Assembly: GCF_001183985.1 (NCBI RefSeq)
Contig: NZ_LFZW01000001.1
Span: forward strand, 2,367,357-2,431,356
Origin: Peribacillus loiseleuriae
GTDB taxonomy: Bacteria; Bacillota; Bacilli; Bacillales; DSM-1321
Direction of reading: 5' to 3'
Length of the DNA stretch: 64,000 nt
Numbering within the stretch: the first letter of the stretch is position 1; the number at the start of each line of letters is the position of its first letter. Below, piece after piece: positions 43,872 through 53,091 of this stretch. The notes below the pieces were generated by a model, which was given only the letters and a program-made list of their open reading frames with translations, had not been told where the DNA came from and did no database searches. A program made the translations under genes and the position numbers.

Positions 43872-45143
43872 ATGAAATTATTACTAAAAAACAAAAACTT
43901 TCTTCACTTATTTTTAGGTAGAATAGTCACTAATATGGGGGATAGTCTTTATTATGTTGCATCCATGTGGCTTGTGTATGAACTGGGTAAAAGCTCTTTT
44001 TACACGGGTCTGGCGGGTTTCTTAATATTACTGCCCAAAGCAATGCAGTTTCTTTCAGGACCGTTTGTGGATAGGTGGAGTATCAAAAAGACCTTAGTGA
44101 TTACACAAATTCTACAATCTGTGCTCATTTTAATTATACCCATCTCCTATTTATTTGGATTTCTCTCCATTCAACTAATTTTAATCGTTATGCCTATTAT
44201 TGCATTTATAGAGGAATTTGCTTATCCAACTCAGACAAAAGCACTTCCTTTAATCCTTAGTAAATCAGAATTAATTGAAGGTAACTCTCTTTTTTCCTTT
44301 GCTTATCAAGGGGTAGATCTAATATTTAATGCCCTAGCCGGAATATTAGTAGTAGCTGTAGGAGCAATAAGTTTGTACGTCGTTGATTCTATAACTTTTG
44401 CTATGGCAGCCATCTTTTTTAGTTTACTAAAAGTTACCCAGAATACAGATCAAAGTTCTAAAGAAGAGAAACATAGAAAGTTATCCATAAAGGCTTATTT
44501 AAAAAACTTAACGGAAGGGTTTTCAATCGTTTTTAATTCATTACTGTGGGTATTTTTAGTGGGGTCTTCAATTGCTAACTTTTGTATTGGCATGACCATG
44601 GCTATACTGCCTTCTTTTTCTGATACATTAGGCGGAGTGGAAATGTATGGCGTATTATTAACGACGTTATCCGCAGGTTCTTTAATTGGTGCGTTACTGG
44701 GGTCCTTACTTGGAAAATATCGTGTCGGTATCTTATCCATTGTTTGCTTCACACTTGGGGCGTGCTGCTGGACATCTGCAGCATTAGTTTCATCACCTAT
44801 ACTTTCAACCTTATTTTTTGGGTTAGCATGGATACCGATTGGTGCAGTAAATGTATTAATTGCAGGGGTTTCGCAATCAGTTATTCCTAATAGAGTTTTA
44901 GGCCGAGTTAACTCAGTCATGTATAGTTTGAGTGTTATCGTCATGCCTATAGGATCTTTATTAGGTGGTTACTTAGCCACTATAGTTAATAGTAAAATTA
45001 TTTTTGCTTTTACAGGAGTTGGAGTGCTATGTATAGCTATTGTTTGGCTTGTTCACCCAGCATTAAGGGCATTACCTAAGGCGGAAGAAATGAGCGCAAA
45101 AACATTTAGGCTTAACTTTGAGGAGCAAAATATTTGTTCTTGA
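43872..45143 (+). CDS. MFS transporter
   Basis: 423 residues with twelve predicted membrane helices. Starts LLKNKNFLHLFLGRIVTNMG, typical of the MFS_3/enterobactin-exporter-like group; GPFVDRW at loop 2-3 matches the MFS D-R motif. ATG behind ATGGGGG. Probably a drug or metabolite exporter regulated by the upstream ArsR-type gene. Terminator at 45190. Confidence 0.92.
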   Translation: MKLLLKNKNFLHLFLGRIVTNMGDSLYYVASMWLVYELGKSSFYTGLAGFLILLPKAMQFLSGPFVDRWSIKKTLVITQILQSVLILIIPISYLFGFLSIQLILIVMPIIAFIEEFAYPTQTKALPLILSKSELIEGNSLFSFAYQGVDLIFNALAGILVVAVGAISLYVVDSITFAMAAIFFSLLKVTQNTDQSSKEEKHRKLSIKAYLKNLTEGFSIVFNSLLWVFLVGSSIANFCIGMTMAILPSFSDTLGGVEMYGVLLTTLSAGSLIGALLGSLLGKYRVGILSIVCFTLGACCWTSAALVSSPILSTLFFGLAWIPIGAVNVLIAGVSQSVIPNRVLGRVNSVMYSLSVIVMPIGSLLGGYLATIVNSKIIFAFTGVGVLCIAIVWLVHPALRALPKAEEMSAKTFRLNFEEQNICS

Positions 45144-45159
45144 AAGAAGGGCACGTAAC

Positions 45160-45228
45160 TTTTTGATCAAACTTTATTTTAAAGCAACAAAAAGTCGAGT
45201 CCTTAACGTAAGGGAGTTGACTTTTTTT
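45160..45228 (+). repeat. Family B repeat copy overlapping a terminator
   Basis: TTTTTGATCAAACTTTATTT (frame LIKLYFKATK) is followed by AAAGTCGAGTCCTTA / TAAGGGAGTTGACTTT plus T6, the terminator of the MFS gene. Confidence 0.7.
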
Positions 45229-45473
45229 AGTTGTAACTTGGTTCAGTATACGAATTTTGTTTCGTGATAATAAAGTCATTTAAAACTAAAACGTCAGTTA
45301 TGCTCTTCCACAATCGGGCCAGAATGTGAAAGATCTAGTTAATAGATGATGAGGGTCTTATTGATAGTTTGTGAAGTATTTCACTTAAAGCAACGGGGCA
45401 GTTTAGTGCAATAAGGATAGAAGGGAAATAAGTACATTAAAACGAATTTTAACTATATAAGGGAGTGGTGATA
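45229..45473. other. Intergenic
   Basis: Two family D-like motifs (about 45304 and 45381). No gene. Confidence 0.4.
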
Positions 45474-46157
45474 TTGAAAAAATTCAGTTTAACTTTGTTG
45501 TTAACACTTTTATCAATTGGGTTATTGGGCTGTCAACAAAGCAGTGGAGATACTATTACAAAACAAAATGAAGTAACTGAGAATAAGGTAACGAATGAAA
45601 ATTATGATATTGCAGGGGTTATTACCGAAGTAAATAAAGAATATAACAGGGTATTATTAAACTTAACACAAAAGGCGCAAGAAAATGAAAATCAAATGTC
45701 GGTTGAAATTGGTGAAAATACTAAAATTTCTAATGAAAACGGAGAAACTATTAGCTTTGAAAATTTAAAGCCAGAAGTTGAATTAAAAGCTAATCTTACT
45801 GATAAGTGTTTAGATTCAGCACCACGAATATGTTTTGCAGAGGAAATTGTAATCAGTACAGAGAAGGTTAATAATACATCATCTAACATCGAAAGTAATT
45901 CTTTAACTGAAATCGGAACAATAGTTTCAAGGGAAGAAGATAGAATCTTAGTTGTTGATGGGGCTACAACGGAGGATATTACCAATCTAACTATACAAGA
46001 AATTATTAATAAATATGAAGATGGAGCTTGGTTTACAATTAACCAAGAAGAACTGGGGAAAGACCTTAAAGTAGGTATGAAAGTTAAGGTATGGTATGAC
46101 GCAATGGATTCTTCTTTGCCTGGTTCTGGCAATGCAACCAAAATAGAGATATTCTAA
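45474..46157 (+). CDS. Lipoprotein with a DUF3221-like C-terminal domain
   Basis: 227 residues; TTG 45474 behind AAGGGAGTGG. Lipobox LLGC gives an anchored protein. Two similar OB-like domains follow: residues about 45-110 (IAGVITEVNKEYNRVLLNLT) and 140-225 (EIGTIVSREEDRILVVDG... KVWYDAMDSSLPGSGNATKI). The second matches YobA/DUF3221 proteins. Extracytoplasmic; function unknown. Confidence 0.8.
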   Translation: MKKFSLTLLLTLLSIGLLGCQQSSGDTITKQNEVTENKVTNENYDIAGVITEVNKEYNRVLLNLTQKAQENENQMSVEIGENTKISNENGETISFENLKPEVELKANLTDKCLDSAPRICFAEEIVISTEKVNNTSSNIESNSLTEIGTIVSREEDRILVVDGATTEDITNLTIQEIINKYEDGAWFTINQEELGKDLKVGMKVKVWYDAMDSSLPGSGNATKIEIF

Positions 46158-46225
46158 ATTTTAAATTTCGCCATCCAGTTTTTTTCTGATAGTGTGAAGA
46201 GTTGTATTTAAAGTAACAGGTGCTT

Positions 46226-47037
46226 GTGCGGTTGAGCTTAGGTCGTATCATATAGCGGGTGGGATTCCCGTCGGGTAAGAACTAGCCATTCGCTCGTAGC
46301 GAGTCTTGGAGGGCTAAAGGTAACTTTAGTCTTTAAGCGCTGCAGAAAGCTACATTTTATCTTTCGTTAAAGGCAAGAAGGGTAAAACCTCTCTGAAGTC
46401 AGAGACCTTGGCACGTTATACATTGATATGATACGGCAACTCGGGAGGCCCTACCGGTCTTTTCTTTTTAGAAGAGTATGGTCTACAAGCGATAAAAAGC
46501 AAGGAAACCAAATGCCGATGGAGGAAAGGCTGCTACCAGTTATCACCCTTGCTAGGAACACATTTACTACACACAGAGGTAGGTATACTAAATGGAAACA
46601 AAGCTACTAAGGATAGCAGAATTAGCAAAGTCTGATCCTAAAATGAAATTTACATCTCTTGCACATTTATTACATAAGCAAGCACTAATTCAATGCCATC
46701 ATGAATTACCTAATAAGAAGGCAAACGGGATTAACGGTACAACTAAAGAGCAATATAGTGAAAAGTTAGAAGAAAATATAGAGGATTTAGTAAGTAGGCT
46801 TAAAAGCAAAAGCTATCGTCCTGTTCCAGTAAGGAGAATGTATATTCCAAAGCTCAATTCAAACAAGAAGAGACCACTAAGAATACCGGAACATGAAGAC
46901 AAGGTTGTTCAAAAAGGCATTACGAAGATACTGAATACCATCTATGAAAATGATTTTTCAGACTGCTCCTTTGGATTTCGCCCAAAGCGTAGTTGCCATG
47001 ATGCGTTGAAAATACTGAACTACTATATTGAAAAGAG
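46226..47037 (+). mobile_element. Group II intron, 3'-truncated
   Basis: Begins GTGCGGTTGAGC at 46226 after a family D-like TTTAAAGTAACAGG. The 5' RNA domain carries typical paired segments (GCGGGTGGGATTCCCGTC and GCTCGTAGCGAG) and leads to a reverse transcriptase frame. Sequence stops at about 47037 in the RT domain; domains V and VI are absent, so it cannot splice. Confidence 0.78.
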
Positions 47038-47044
47038 GTTCTAA
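46592..47044 (+). pseudogene. Group II intron reverse transcriptase/maturase, N-terminal fragment
   Basis: 150 codons covering RT0 to RT2: LLRIAELAKSDPKMKFTSLA, NGINGTTKEQY, PVRRMYIPKLNSNKKRPLRI and FSDCSFGFRPKRSCHDALKI. It ends YYIEKR just before the segment holding the catalytic YxDD, so it has no polymerase activity. Full proteins are about 420-600 residues. Confidence 0.88.
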
Positions 47045-47045
47045 T

Positions 47046-47354
47046 ATGGGGTTTGTCATGGCTCTTGCGCCTGTTGTAATTGTGGGAGGGATTGTAGTAT
47101 TTGTAATTGAAAGGCTTAAACATAAATATAACCAAGGTAACCTAGGTAAGAACAAATCAAAAGACGCTCAAGATTTATTAGATAGTTTAATACCAATGGG
47201 AATGCTTTTTGGTTGTGCAATCGATGTAGTTTTAGGCATGTTTTCCCCAATCTCTCTAATATCTACAGTTAGTTTAGGAACCGGAATAGGCTATTTATTT
47301 GGATATTTTGCTTATGAAATTTATAGTAAGAAGGAAACAGCCATTCATAAATAG
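47046..47354 (+). CDS. Small membrane protein, unknown
   Basis: 102 residues from ATG 47046, with AAAAGAGG upstream lying on intron-derived DNA. Hydrophobic helices (ALAPVVIVGGIVVFVIE; MGMLFGCAIDVVLGMF; LGTGIGYLFGYFAYEIY) flank a basic loop. The junction suggests its original promoter was replaced by the intron fragment. Confidence 0.6.
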   Translation: MGFVMALAPVVIVGGIVVFVIERLKHKYNQGNLGKNKSKDAQDLLDSLIPMGMLFGCAIDVVLGMFSPISLISTVSLGTGIGYLFGYFAYEIYSKKETAIHK

Positions 47355-47578
47355 CTATCTTCCTGAAACGAGCGCAATTCTAGAGTGAAGTTGCGCTCTT
47401 TCTTTATGTATAGAGCCAGATTTAGGAGGATTAGAAGATTTGGGTTCTTCAAACAATCAGGTTATTGGAAGAAGAAAAGTTATGTAAAATTAGTGATGTA
47501 AGTTTATGCTTTTTATGTAATAATTATTTTGTAGTAATGTAAATTTACAATACATACGTAGTGGAAGTGGGGATTATA

Positions 47579-48019
47579 ATGGCAACGGGAACACATACAG
47601 TAGAAATTCCAATAGATGTACAAGCAGTTTGGGATTATGTCAGTGATCTTGAAAAATGGGCAACAACAGTACCGGCCTATAAAGAACATGAAATCATAAA
47701 TGACAATCAATCTATTTGGACATTCGAAGGTAGTGTAAAAGGTATTAAAAAAACAATACAAGCGCAGGTAGATATTACTGAATGGAATGAACCTTCAAAT
47801 ATTAAGTTTGAACTAAAAGGTTTATCAGATAATTTTACAGGAAGCGGTCACTTTACTGCTGAAGATGTTAATGGTAAAACAACAATGACTTGTACCGTGG
47901 AAATCCATGCAGGCGGATTATCGGGTGCGGTGTTAACACCAATTATTAAATGGGCTGTTCCAAAAGTAGCATCTCGTTTAACAGAATCTATCGCACGTAA
48001 AATTGCAGTATTCTCATAG
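47579..48019 (+). CDS. SRPBCC/CoxG-type protein
   Basis: 146 residues; ATG 47579 with GTGGAAGTGGGG upstream. START-like helix-grip fold: HTVEIPIDVQAVWDYVSDLE at the N-terminus, GSVKGIKKTIQAQVDITEW in the sheet and a long C-terminal helix (VASRLTESIARKIAVF). CoxG-like members bind hydrophobic ligands or act at the membrane. No CO-dehydrogenase genes are nearby, so the role is open. Confidence 0.85.
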   Translation: MATGTHTVEIPIDVQAVWDYVSDLEKWATTVPAYKEHEIINDNQSIWTFEGSVKGIKKTIQAQVDITEWNEPSNIKFELKGLSDNFTGSGHFTAEDVNGKTTMTCTVEIHAGGLSGAVLTPIIKWAVPKVASRLTESIARKIAVFS

Positions 48020-48124
48020 TTTTCAAAGATTGAAAGTCGCTTCATTTTGGAGATACCTCTTCTGAAGCAAAGATGGTAACCAATGTCATGATAAAGAGTT
48101 TTACTAGAAATTTTATAATTAATG

Positions 48125-48162
48125 GAAAGGGGGCTGTCCAAAAATGGACGGCTTCTTTTTTC
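48125..48162 (+). terminator. Terminator
   Basis: GGCTGTCC pairs with GGACGGCT, followed by TTTTTTCG. Confidence 0.7.
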
Positions 48163-48640
48163 GTTGTGTCAGCTATATACTAATGCTAATTCAAATAATG
48201 AATGATGGTGATTTTACAATTAGCAGAGTCTTTATTGGTTTTTACGAATGGTTTTACTTGCTCCCTTTAATCATGTTAAGTGACAATAAAGATGTTTAAA
48301 AACGAAAGTAATTTATAAAAATATGGAGGAATGGACAAAAGATGAGGAGGCAAAGGGACTTGGTAATATGGAAAAACAGTTGCTCTTTTTGAGGAAATTT
48401 CCGGCTTCGCGCCCCCCTCTTCAACTTTCAGTTGGTAGAGGGATATGATTTGGCTATGCTGAATTTGGAGAATCTGATTAAGCAATATCAAGATAATTTT
48501 GAACTTACCAAGCAGACCAACTAAGTGTGGTTGTTTAAGAAAAATATTTGAAATGAAGGTAACCGATTGATTAAAATCGGTTACCTCTAAATTCGCATAG
48601 AATTACAATGGCTTCAGAATCATAGAACAAAGGTGATAAA
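48163..48640. other. Intergenic with a gene tail
   Basis: A frame ending at 48523 reads QLVEGYDLAMLNLENLIKQY and QDNFELTKQTN, a coding-like C-terminus without a start. Nothing else recognised. Confidence 0.35.
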
Positions 48641-49277
48641 ATGTCAAAAAAAATTGCACAGCCAAATATTCCAAAAAACTTAGAACCATCAAACTTTCAG
48701 GAAATATATTTTAAGGATTAGTGTTATCTCATTAAATATATAATAACTAATTGCTCTATTGATAGAGAAAAGATAGATAAAATCGAATTTTTCCAAGTTG
48801 TTTTCAAAAATGTAACTTTTAGCGAAGTGTCTTTTAGAAATATTGAGTTAACAGATGTTGTTTTTGAAGATTGCGATTTGTCAAATACCGATTTTATGGG
48901 AGAAGTTATTCACAGAGTTGAATTTAAAAAATCTAAAATATTAGGTGTAAATCTATCTGAAGCTAGTTTGGAAAATGTCCTTTTTGAGAATTGTAACTTA
49001 GATCTAAGTGCTTTTGGTTTTTCCAGTTTAAAATAAGTAAAGTTCGATAATTGTTCACTGCGAAATGCTGATTACTATGAGTGCAAATTAAGTAAAGTTC
49101 TATCAATGTGATCTAAATGAAGTGAATTTTGCTCGAACATCACTCAAAGGGATTGATATTAGTAGTTCTACATTTCAAAGACTTAATGTTTCATTGGAAG
49201 ATTTAGATGGATGTGAAGTTCCTTCTGAACAAGCAATTGGATTTGCTGCAATTTTGGGATTGAAAATTAAAGAATAA
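48641..49277 (+). pseudogene. Pentapeptide-repeat protein, broken
   Basis: From ATG 48641 (AAAGGTG upstream) the frame runs MSKKIAQPNIPKNLEPSNFQ to a TAG near 48718. The frame then continues with pentapeptide-like repeats (VVFEDCDLSNTDFMG, SKILGVNLSEASLENVLFEN). A TAA near 49034 and a frameshift near 49098 follow before the conserved tail (GCEVPSEQAIGFAAILGLKI). The complete protein would be a right-handed quadrilateral helix of about 210 residues, as in quinolone-protection relatives. Confidence 0.85.
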
Positions 49278-49437
49278 TACATTTGATACAGTAATGCGAT
49301 CTGACAGCAGTAAACATCATTCATACAAAATTTTTTAGTTGCTTGTATTTAGTATGATTGATGTGTTGGTTATTGTATTATGGATAATAGAACGACTGCC
49401 TCAATAGGTATTTGTAATATACAACATAGGAGGATAT

Positions 49438-50007
49438 ATGACCTGGAGCAAATTGAAGCAACAGCTGGAGAGTTTTCTCTGTCCTGCGTTATATGGCAGG
49501 GTCGAATATCGTTCAACCAGCTACCGTTATTTACCTGATAAAGCAGGAATTTGTTATATTGCCGTAGATAAAAAGAACGTACTCAATATGAGAGATATAA
49601 CGACCTTAATCAGATGGTATCAGACGGATCTAGAAATTAAGAATGATTCAGATATCCAAATTCCGATCAACAATGAAGAAATTGAAGCGGTCAGACAAGA
49701 TACTAAGGGGATCGTTCCAGAGGATCGTCTAATAGTAATTGCTAGAAGTAGAAAAATATCAGAATATGCAAAAGAGCTTTTGTCAGCACAGTCATCATTA
49801 AGTAAATCAAACTTTAACGTTGTGGCTACTAAGTATTTATCCACTTCTATAGAGGAAAGCTTAGAGAGCAATGATATCTTATTGAATATACTAGCTTTGG
49901 TTGACCGACGAGTTGGAAAAAAGCGGATTTTAAACTTGACCGAGAAGATGAAGTTAAAGCATCCAATTGTGCAGTATTTTTATGAACTACGGGTTAGTAC
50001 GTTATGA
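49438..50007 (+). CDS. SF0329-family conserved protein
   Basis: 189 residues; ATG behind TAGGAGGATAT. Conserved segments WSKLKQQLESFLCPALYGRV, TSYRYLPDKAGICYIAVDKK and LALVDRRVGKKRILNL are typical of this Bacillus family. Soluble; no signal peptide. Function unknown. Confidence 0.82.
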   Translation: MTWSKLKQQLESFLCPALYGRVEYRSTSYRYLPDKAGICYIAVDKKNVLNMRDITTLIRWYQTDLEIKNDSDIQIPINNEEIEAVRQDTKGIVPEDRLIVIARSRKISEYAKELLSAQSSLSKSNFNVVATKYLSTSIEESLESNDILLNILALVDRRVGKKRILNLTEKMKLKHPIVQYFYELRVSTL

Positions 50008-50152
50008 AAATAAATGACTCTTTCACCTCCCATCGGAAGGTTTTTTCTTGAGACCTTACGCTTACTAATAGCTTTGTGTAGGTTGTGAGAGTCATAACAA
50101 TTCTGCTGAAAAACAATAATAGGATTGAGGAGCAGCTTATTATGATTTACAC

Positions 50153-50182
50153 AAAAACACGCCATTCATTGGCGTGTTTTTG
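50153..50182. terminator. Bidirectional terminator
   Basis: AAAAACACGCC pairs with GGCGTGTTTTT around ATTCATT. It lies between convergent genes. Confidence 0.88.
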
Positions 50183-50254
50183 TGTGTTTCGTGGCTGGAC
50201 ATTATGGATCAACCAGCACCCAAATCTGCAAATTGTATAAGGGATCATGGAAGA

Positions 50255-50821
50255 CTAGTTCATAACCAGCTCTTTGGCATATTGCTTGCCTGCCGAAAGA
50301 AGGCTGTTACTAAGTTTAGGGTCATTAACGGACCGTGCAAGCACAAGAGAACCAACCATGGTACTGAGCAGTGCGCTACCTTTGGACGCGTCAATGTCCG
50401 CCAGATTGGAGATAAAAGCAATCATCCGCTCTAGTTCATGGGTGAATACCTGCCGAACCTCTTCCGAAGAGCGGGATATTTCGCCAGAAAGGGCAGGAAG
50501 AATGCAACCCATCTCCGTTTGGTCGCGGTGATACGGGCTTAAATAATAATCAATGACAGTATTGATTTTGGGGTTCTGCTTGTCCTGGTCAGCGGCTTCT
50601 TGCAGAAGTGCGATGGTATCGCTGATGGCATACCGGCAGGCTTCGGCGACGAGCTGTTCTTTGTTGTCAAAATGTGAATAAAATCCTCCATGAGTCAACC
50701 CGGCCCCCTTCATAATGAACGGAACACTTACATCGTGGATACCATTGGTGCGAAAAGCCTTGGCAGCACTTTCAACGATTTTATTCCGCACTTTCATCTT
50801 ATGGCCTTTGGGATACGGCAT
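50255..50821 (-). CDS. TetR-family transcriptional regulator
   Basis: 188 residues; ATG 50821 behind GTGGAGTG. Helix-turn-helix SVPFIMKGAGLTHGGFYSHF and a C-terminal effector domain with EMGCILPALSGEISRSSEEV. Divergent from the lpd-exporter operon, with a 14-bp-arm palindrome in between. Higher GC than the surroundings, as in the whole 50.2-54.2 kb block, which suggests it was acquired together with its targets. Confidence 0.9.
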   Translation of the reverse strand: MPYPKGHKMKVRNKIVESAAKAFRTNGIHDVSVPFIMKGAGLTHGGFYSHFDNKEQLVAEACRYAISDTIALLQEAADQDKQNPKINTVIDYYLSPYHRDQTEMGCILPALSGEISRSSEEVRQVFTHELERMIAFISNLADIDASKGSALLSTMVGSLVLARSVNDPKLSNSLLSAGKQYAKELVMN

Positions 50822-50944
50822 TGTAATCACTCCACAGCTTCATAATTCTATCTTCAAAATATTATAATCGTCATAATATGAGGTGTCAATTTAGCCATCC
50901 GGCAAACGTTAGCTCAAGAAAGGCTAAACACGGTTGTTGACGTT

Positions 50945-50990
50945 TTTAAAATATGATGGTTATAATATATTACGATCATCATATTTTAAA
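50945..50990. promoter_or_regulatory. Operator with 14-bp arms upstream of lpd
   Basis: TTTAAAATATGATG (50945-50958) and CATCATATTTTAAA (50977-50990) are perfect complements, 18 bp apart, 24 bp before the lpd start. A related AT-rich dyad lies at about 50857-50878 near the TetR start. Probable TetR binding region. Confidence 0.65.
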
Positions 50991-51014
50991 AAATTCAACA
51001 GGAGGTATCAGGAT

Positions 51015-52418
51015 ATGAATAAGTTTGAATCCGTAGAAACGTTGGTTATTGGATCAGGGCCGGGAGGGTATGTAGCAGCGCTACGCTCCTCACAACTTGG
51101 TATGAAGACGGCGATTGTCGAACGCAGTCAACTTGGCGGAGTCTGCACGCATGTTGGTTGCATTCCATCCAAAGCATTAATTGCAGAATCGCATCGCTAT
51201 GATGTGCTCAGACAGTTCAATAATGTAGATGCGGCAGCGTCATTTAAGAATGCTCAGGATTTCAAGCAGGGGATTGTGAATAAGCAGGCAGGCGGAGTGA
51301 GTTATTTATTAAAGTCCGCCGGTGTGAGCATTCTGGAGGGAGAGGCTAGTTTGGTTGATGAACATACAGCGATTATCAATCAATCTGGAGCGGAGCAAAC
51401 CCTTTCATTTAAGTACGCGATATTGGCAACGGGATCTCGTCCGATTGAACTGCAAGCATTTCCGGTTGGAGGGCGTATTTTGTCTTCCACAGAAGCGCTG
51501 TCGCTCCCCGAGGTTCCGACTAGCCTGGTAGTTATAGGAGGTGGTTACATTGGTGTCGAACTGGGGCAAATGTATGCCAAATTTGGAACAAAGGTAACGA
51601 TTCTGGAGGGCGGAGAACAAGTGCTACCGGGATTCGAGACAGAGCTTGCGGCCCCTGTTGTCTGGCAGATGCTTGCCGATGGTATTAATATTATAAGCGG
51701 GGCGACAGCTGAGAAAGTGGTGCAGAATGCGGATTCAATTACACTGCATTATTTAAAAAATCAGGAGCAGCATCATGTTACAGCGGAATATGCGTTAGTG
51801 ACTATCGGCAGAAAACCAAATACAGACGGCAAGTTAGGGCTTGCACGCATAGGCTTGCCGGTGACGAGCAGGGGACTGATCGAGACGGACGAACAGTGCA
51901 GAACGGCTATCCCGCATATTTTCGCAATTGGAGATATTACGGCTGGTCCGGCACTCGCTCACAAAGCTTCCTATGAAGGCAAGATTGCGGCAGAAGCCAT
52001 AGCAGGCCATGCCTCCGAGGTTGATTATAAAGCCATTCCGCTCGTCGTCTTTTCTAATCCAGAGTTGGCAAGCGTCGGTTTAAGTGAAACGGAAGCAAAG
52101 GCAAAATCCATCCCGATTGTTATGGGCAAATCCACTTTCGCGATCAACGGAAGAGCATTGGCATTGAGGGAAACTGAAGGTTTCGTCAAGATTGTGGCGA
52201 ACCCGACCTCAGGAATCGTAATTGGTGCACAAATCGTTGGGGTGGAGGCGTCAACACTTATATCTGAGCTTGGACTTGCTATAGAGATAGGGGCAAACGT
52301 GGAGGACTTGGCTATGACGATTCATCCCCATCCCACATTGGGAGAAGTAATTATGGAGGCTGCCGAAAATGCAGTCAGAAAAATGATGATGGAAAGTAAA
52401 AAAGAGCAACAGATTTAA
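51015..52418 (+). CDS. Dihydrolipoamide dehydrogenase-like flavoprotein
   Basis: 467 residues; ATG 51015 behind ACAGGAGGTATC. FAD motif GSGPGGYVAAL, redox disulfide Cys44/Cys49 in GGVCTHVGCIPSKAL, NAD motif VVIGGGYIGVELG and C-terminal His-Glu pair in HPHPTLGE, so all E3 catalytic parts are present. E3 normally serves 2-oxoacid dehydrogenases, but no E1/E2 genes are here. Instead it precedes a membrane-fusion protein and an ABC-2 permease under a TetR operator. It may recycle a thiol/disulfide or reduce a toxic compound linked to export. Confidence 0.9.
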   Translation: MNKFESVETLVIGSGPGGYVAALRSSQLGMKTAIVERSQLGGVCTHVGCIPSKALIAESHRYDVLRQFNNVDAAASFKNAQDFKQGIVNKQAGGVSYLLKSAGVSILEGEASLVDEHTAIINQSGAEQTLSFKYAILATGSRPIELQAFPVGGRILSSTEALSLPEVPTSLVVIGGGYIGVELGQMYAKFGTKVTILEGGEQVLPGFETELAAPVVWQMLADGINIISGATAEKVVQNADSITLHYLKNQEQHHVTAEYALVTIGRKPNTDGKLGLARIGLPVTSRGLIETDEQCRTAIPHIFAIGDITAGPALAHKASYEGKIAAEAIAGHASEVDYKAIPLVVFSNPELASVGLSETEAKAKSIPIVMGKSTFAINGRALALRETEGFVKIVANPTSGIVIGAQIVGVEASTLISELGLAIEIGANVEDLAMTIHPHPTLGEVIMEAAENAVRKMMMESKKEQQI

Positions 52419-52455
52419 CAACATATAAAGATTAGGGAATGGGAGAGATAAAAGA

Positions 52456-53091
52456 ATGAAGATAAAAGTAGGTTTTTATATCGGGATGGTGGTTGTGCTG
52501 ATCGCAGGAGGTTCGCTTCTTGCTACTAAAGGAAAGGATGCTGTTAGCCAGGCTGAAAGTAGAAAGCAGGGTGTGCTTGAAGTGGAGCAAACGACAATAT
52601 TGTATCAGGATAGTCCAGGGGCGATTGTAAAGGTCAATGCGGTTGTAGGCGATTCGGTGAAACAGGGAGATGTGCTATTGCAGGTTATATCAGCTGAAGG
52701 AGGAGAAGTGGATGTATTCGCGCCTGATGACGGATTGATCAACAGGATTACTGTAAAGCCGGGAGATCAGCTGCTGCAAGGAATGCCGGTTGTGATTCTG
52801 CAGAAGAATACCTATTATACAGACCTCTACATTCAGGAAAGTGAAATCCAAAAGCTTAAGGTTAATCAAAAAAACGTTGCTGTTCATTTTCCATATCTGG
52901 AAAACACAACACAGGTGAATGGTGTTATTTCTTCGATCGCCACCGCCCCTCAATTTGCCAACTTGCGTATGTCACGTGAGAAAGGACAAACGGATTTAAG
53001 TATGTTTCTTGTCCGAATATCTATGGATTCGAATGCTGATCTGCTTCCGGGTATGACGGCGGAGGTGAGACTTGATGAACTCACTGATTGA
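52456..53091 (+). CDS. HlyD-type membrane-fusion protein
   Basis: 211 residues; ATG behind GGGAGAG. One N-terminal membrane anchor (VGFYIGMVVVLIAGGSLLA) then a short biotinyl-lipoyl hairpin (GAIVKVNAVVGDSVKQGDVL and GLINRITVKPGDQLLQGMPV) and a beta-barrel tail. It lacks the long coiled coil, as in Gram-positive exporters. Overlaps the permease by 17 bp. Confidence 0.85.
   Translation: MKIKVGFYIGMVVVLIAGGSLLATKGKDAVSQAESRKQGVLEVEQTTILYQDSPGAIVKVNAVVGDSVKQGDVLLQVISAEGGEVDVFAPDDGLINRITVKPGDQLLQGMPVVILQKNTYYTDLYIQESEIQKLKVNQKNVAVHFPYLENTTQVNGVISSIATAPQFANLRMSREKGQTDLSMFLVRISMDSNADLLPGMTAEVRLDELTD

Noticed and set aside
44495-44944. 149-codon minus-strand ORF inside the MFS gene
   Set aside because: Antisense shadow of a twelve-helix transporter.
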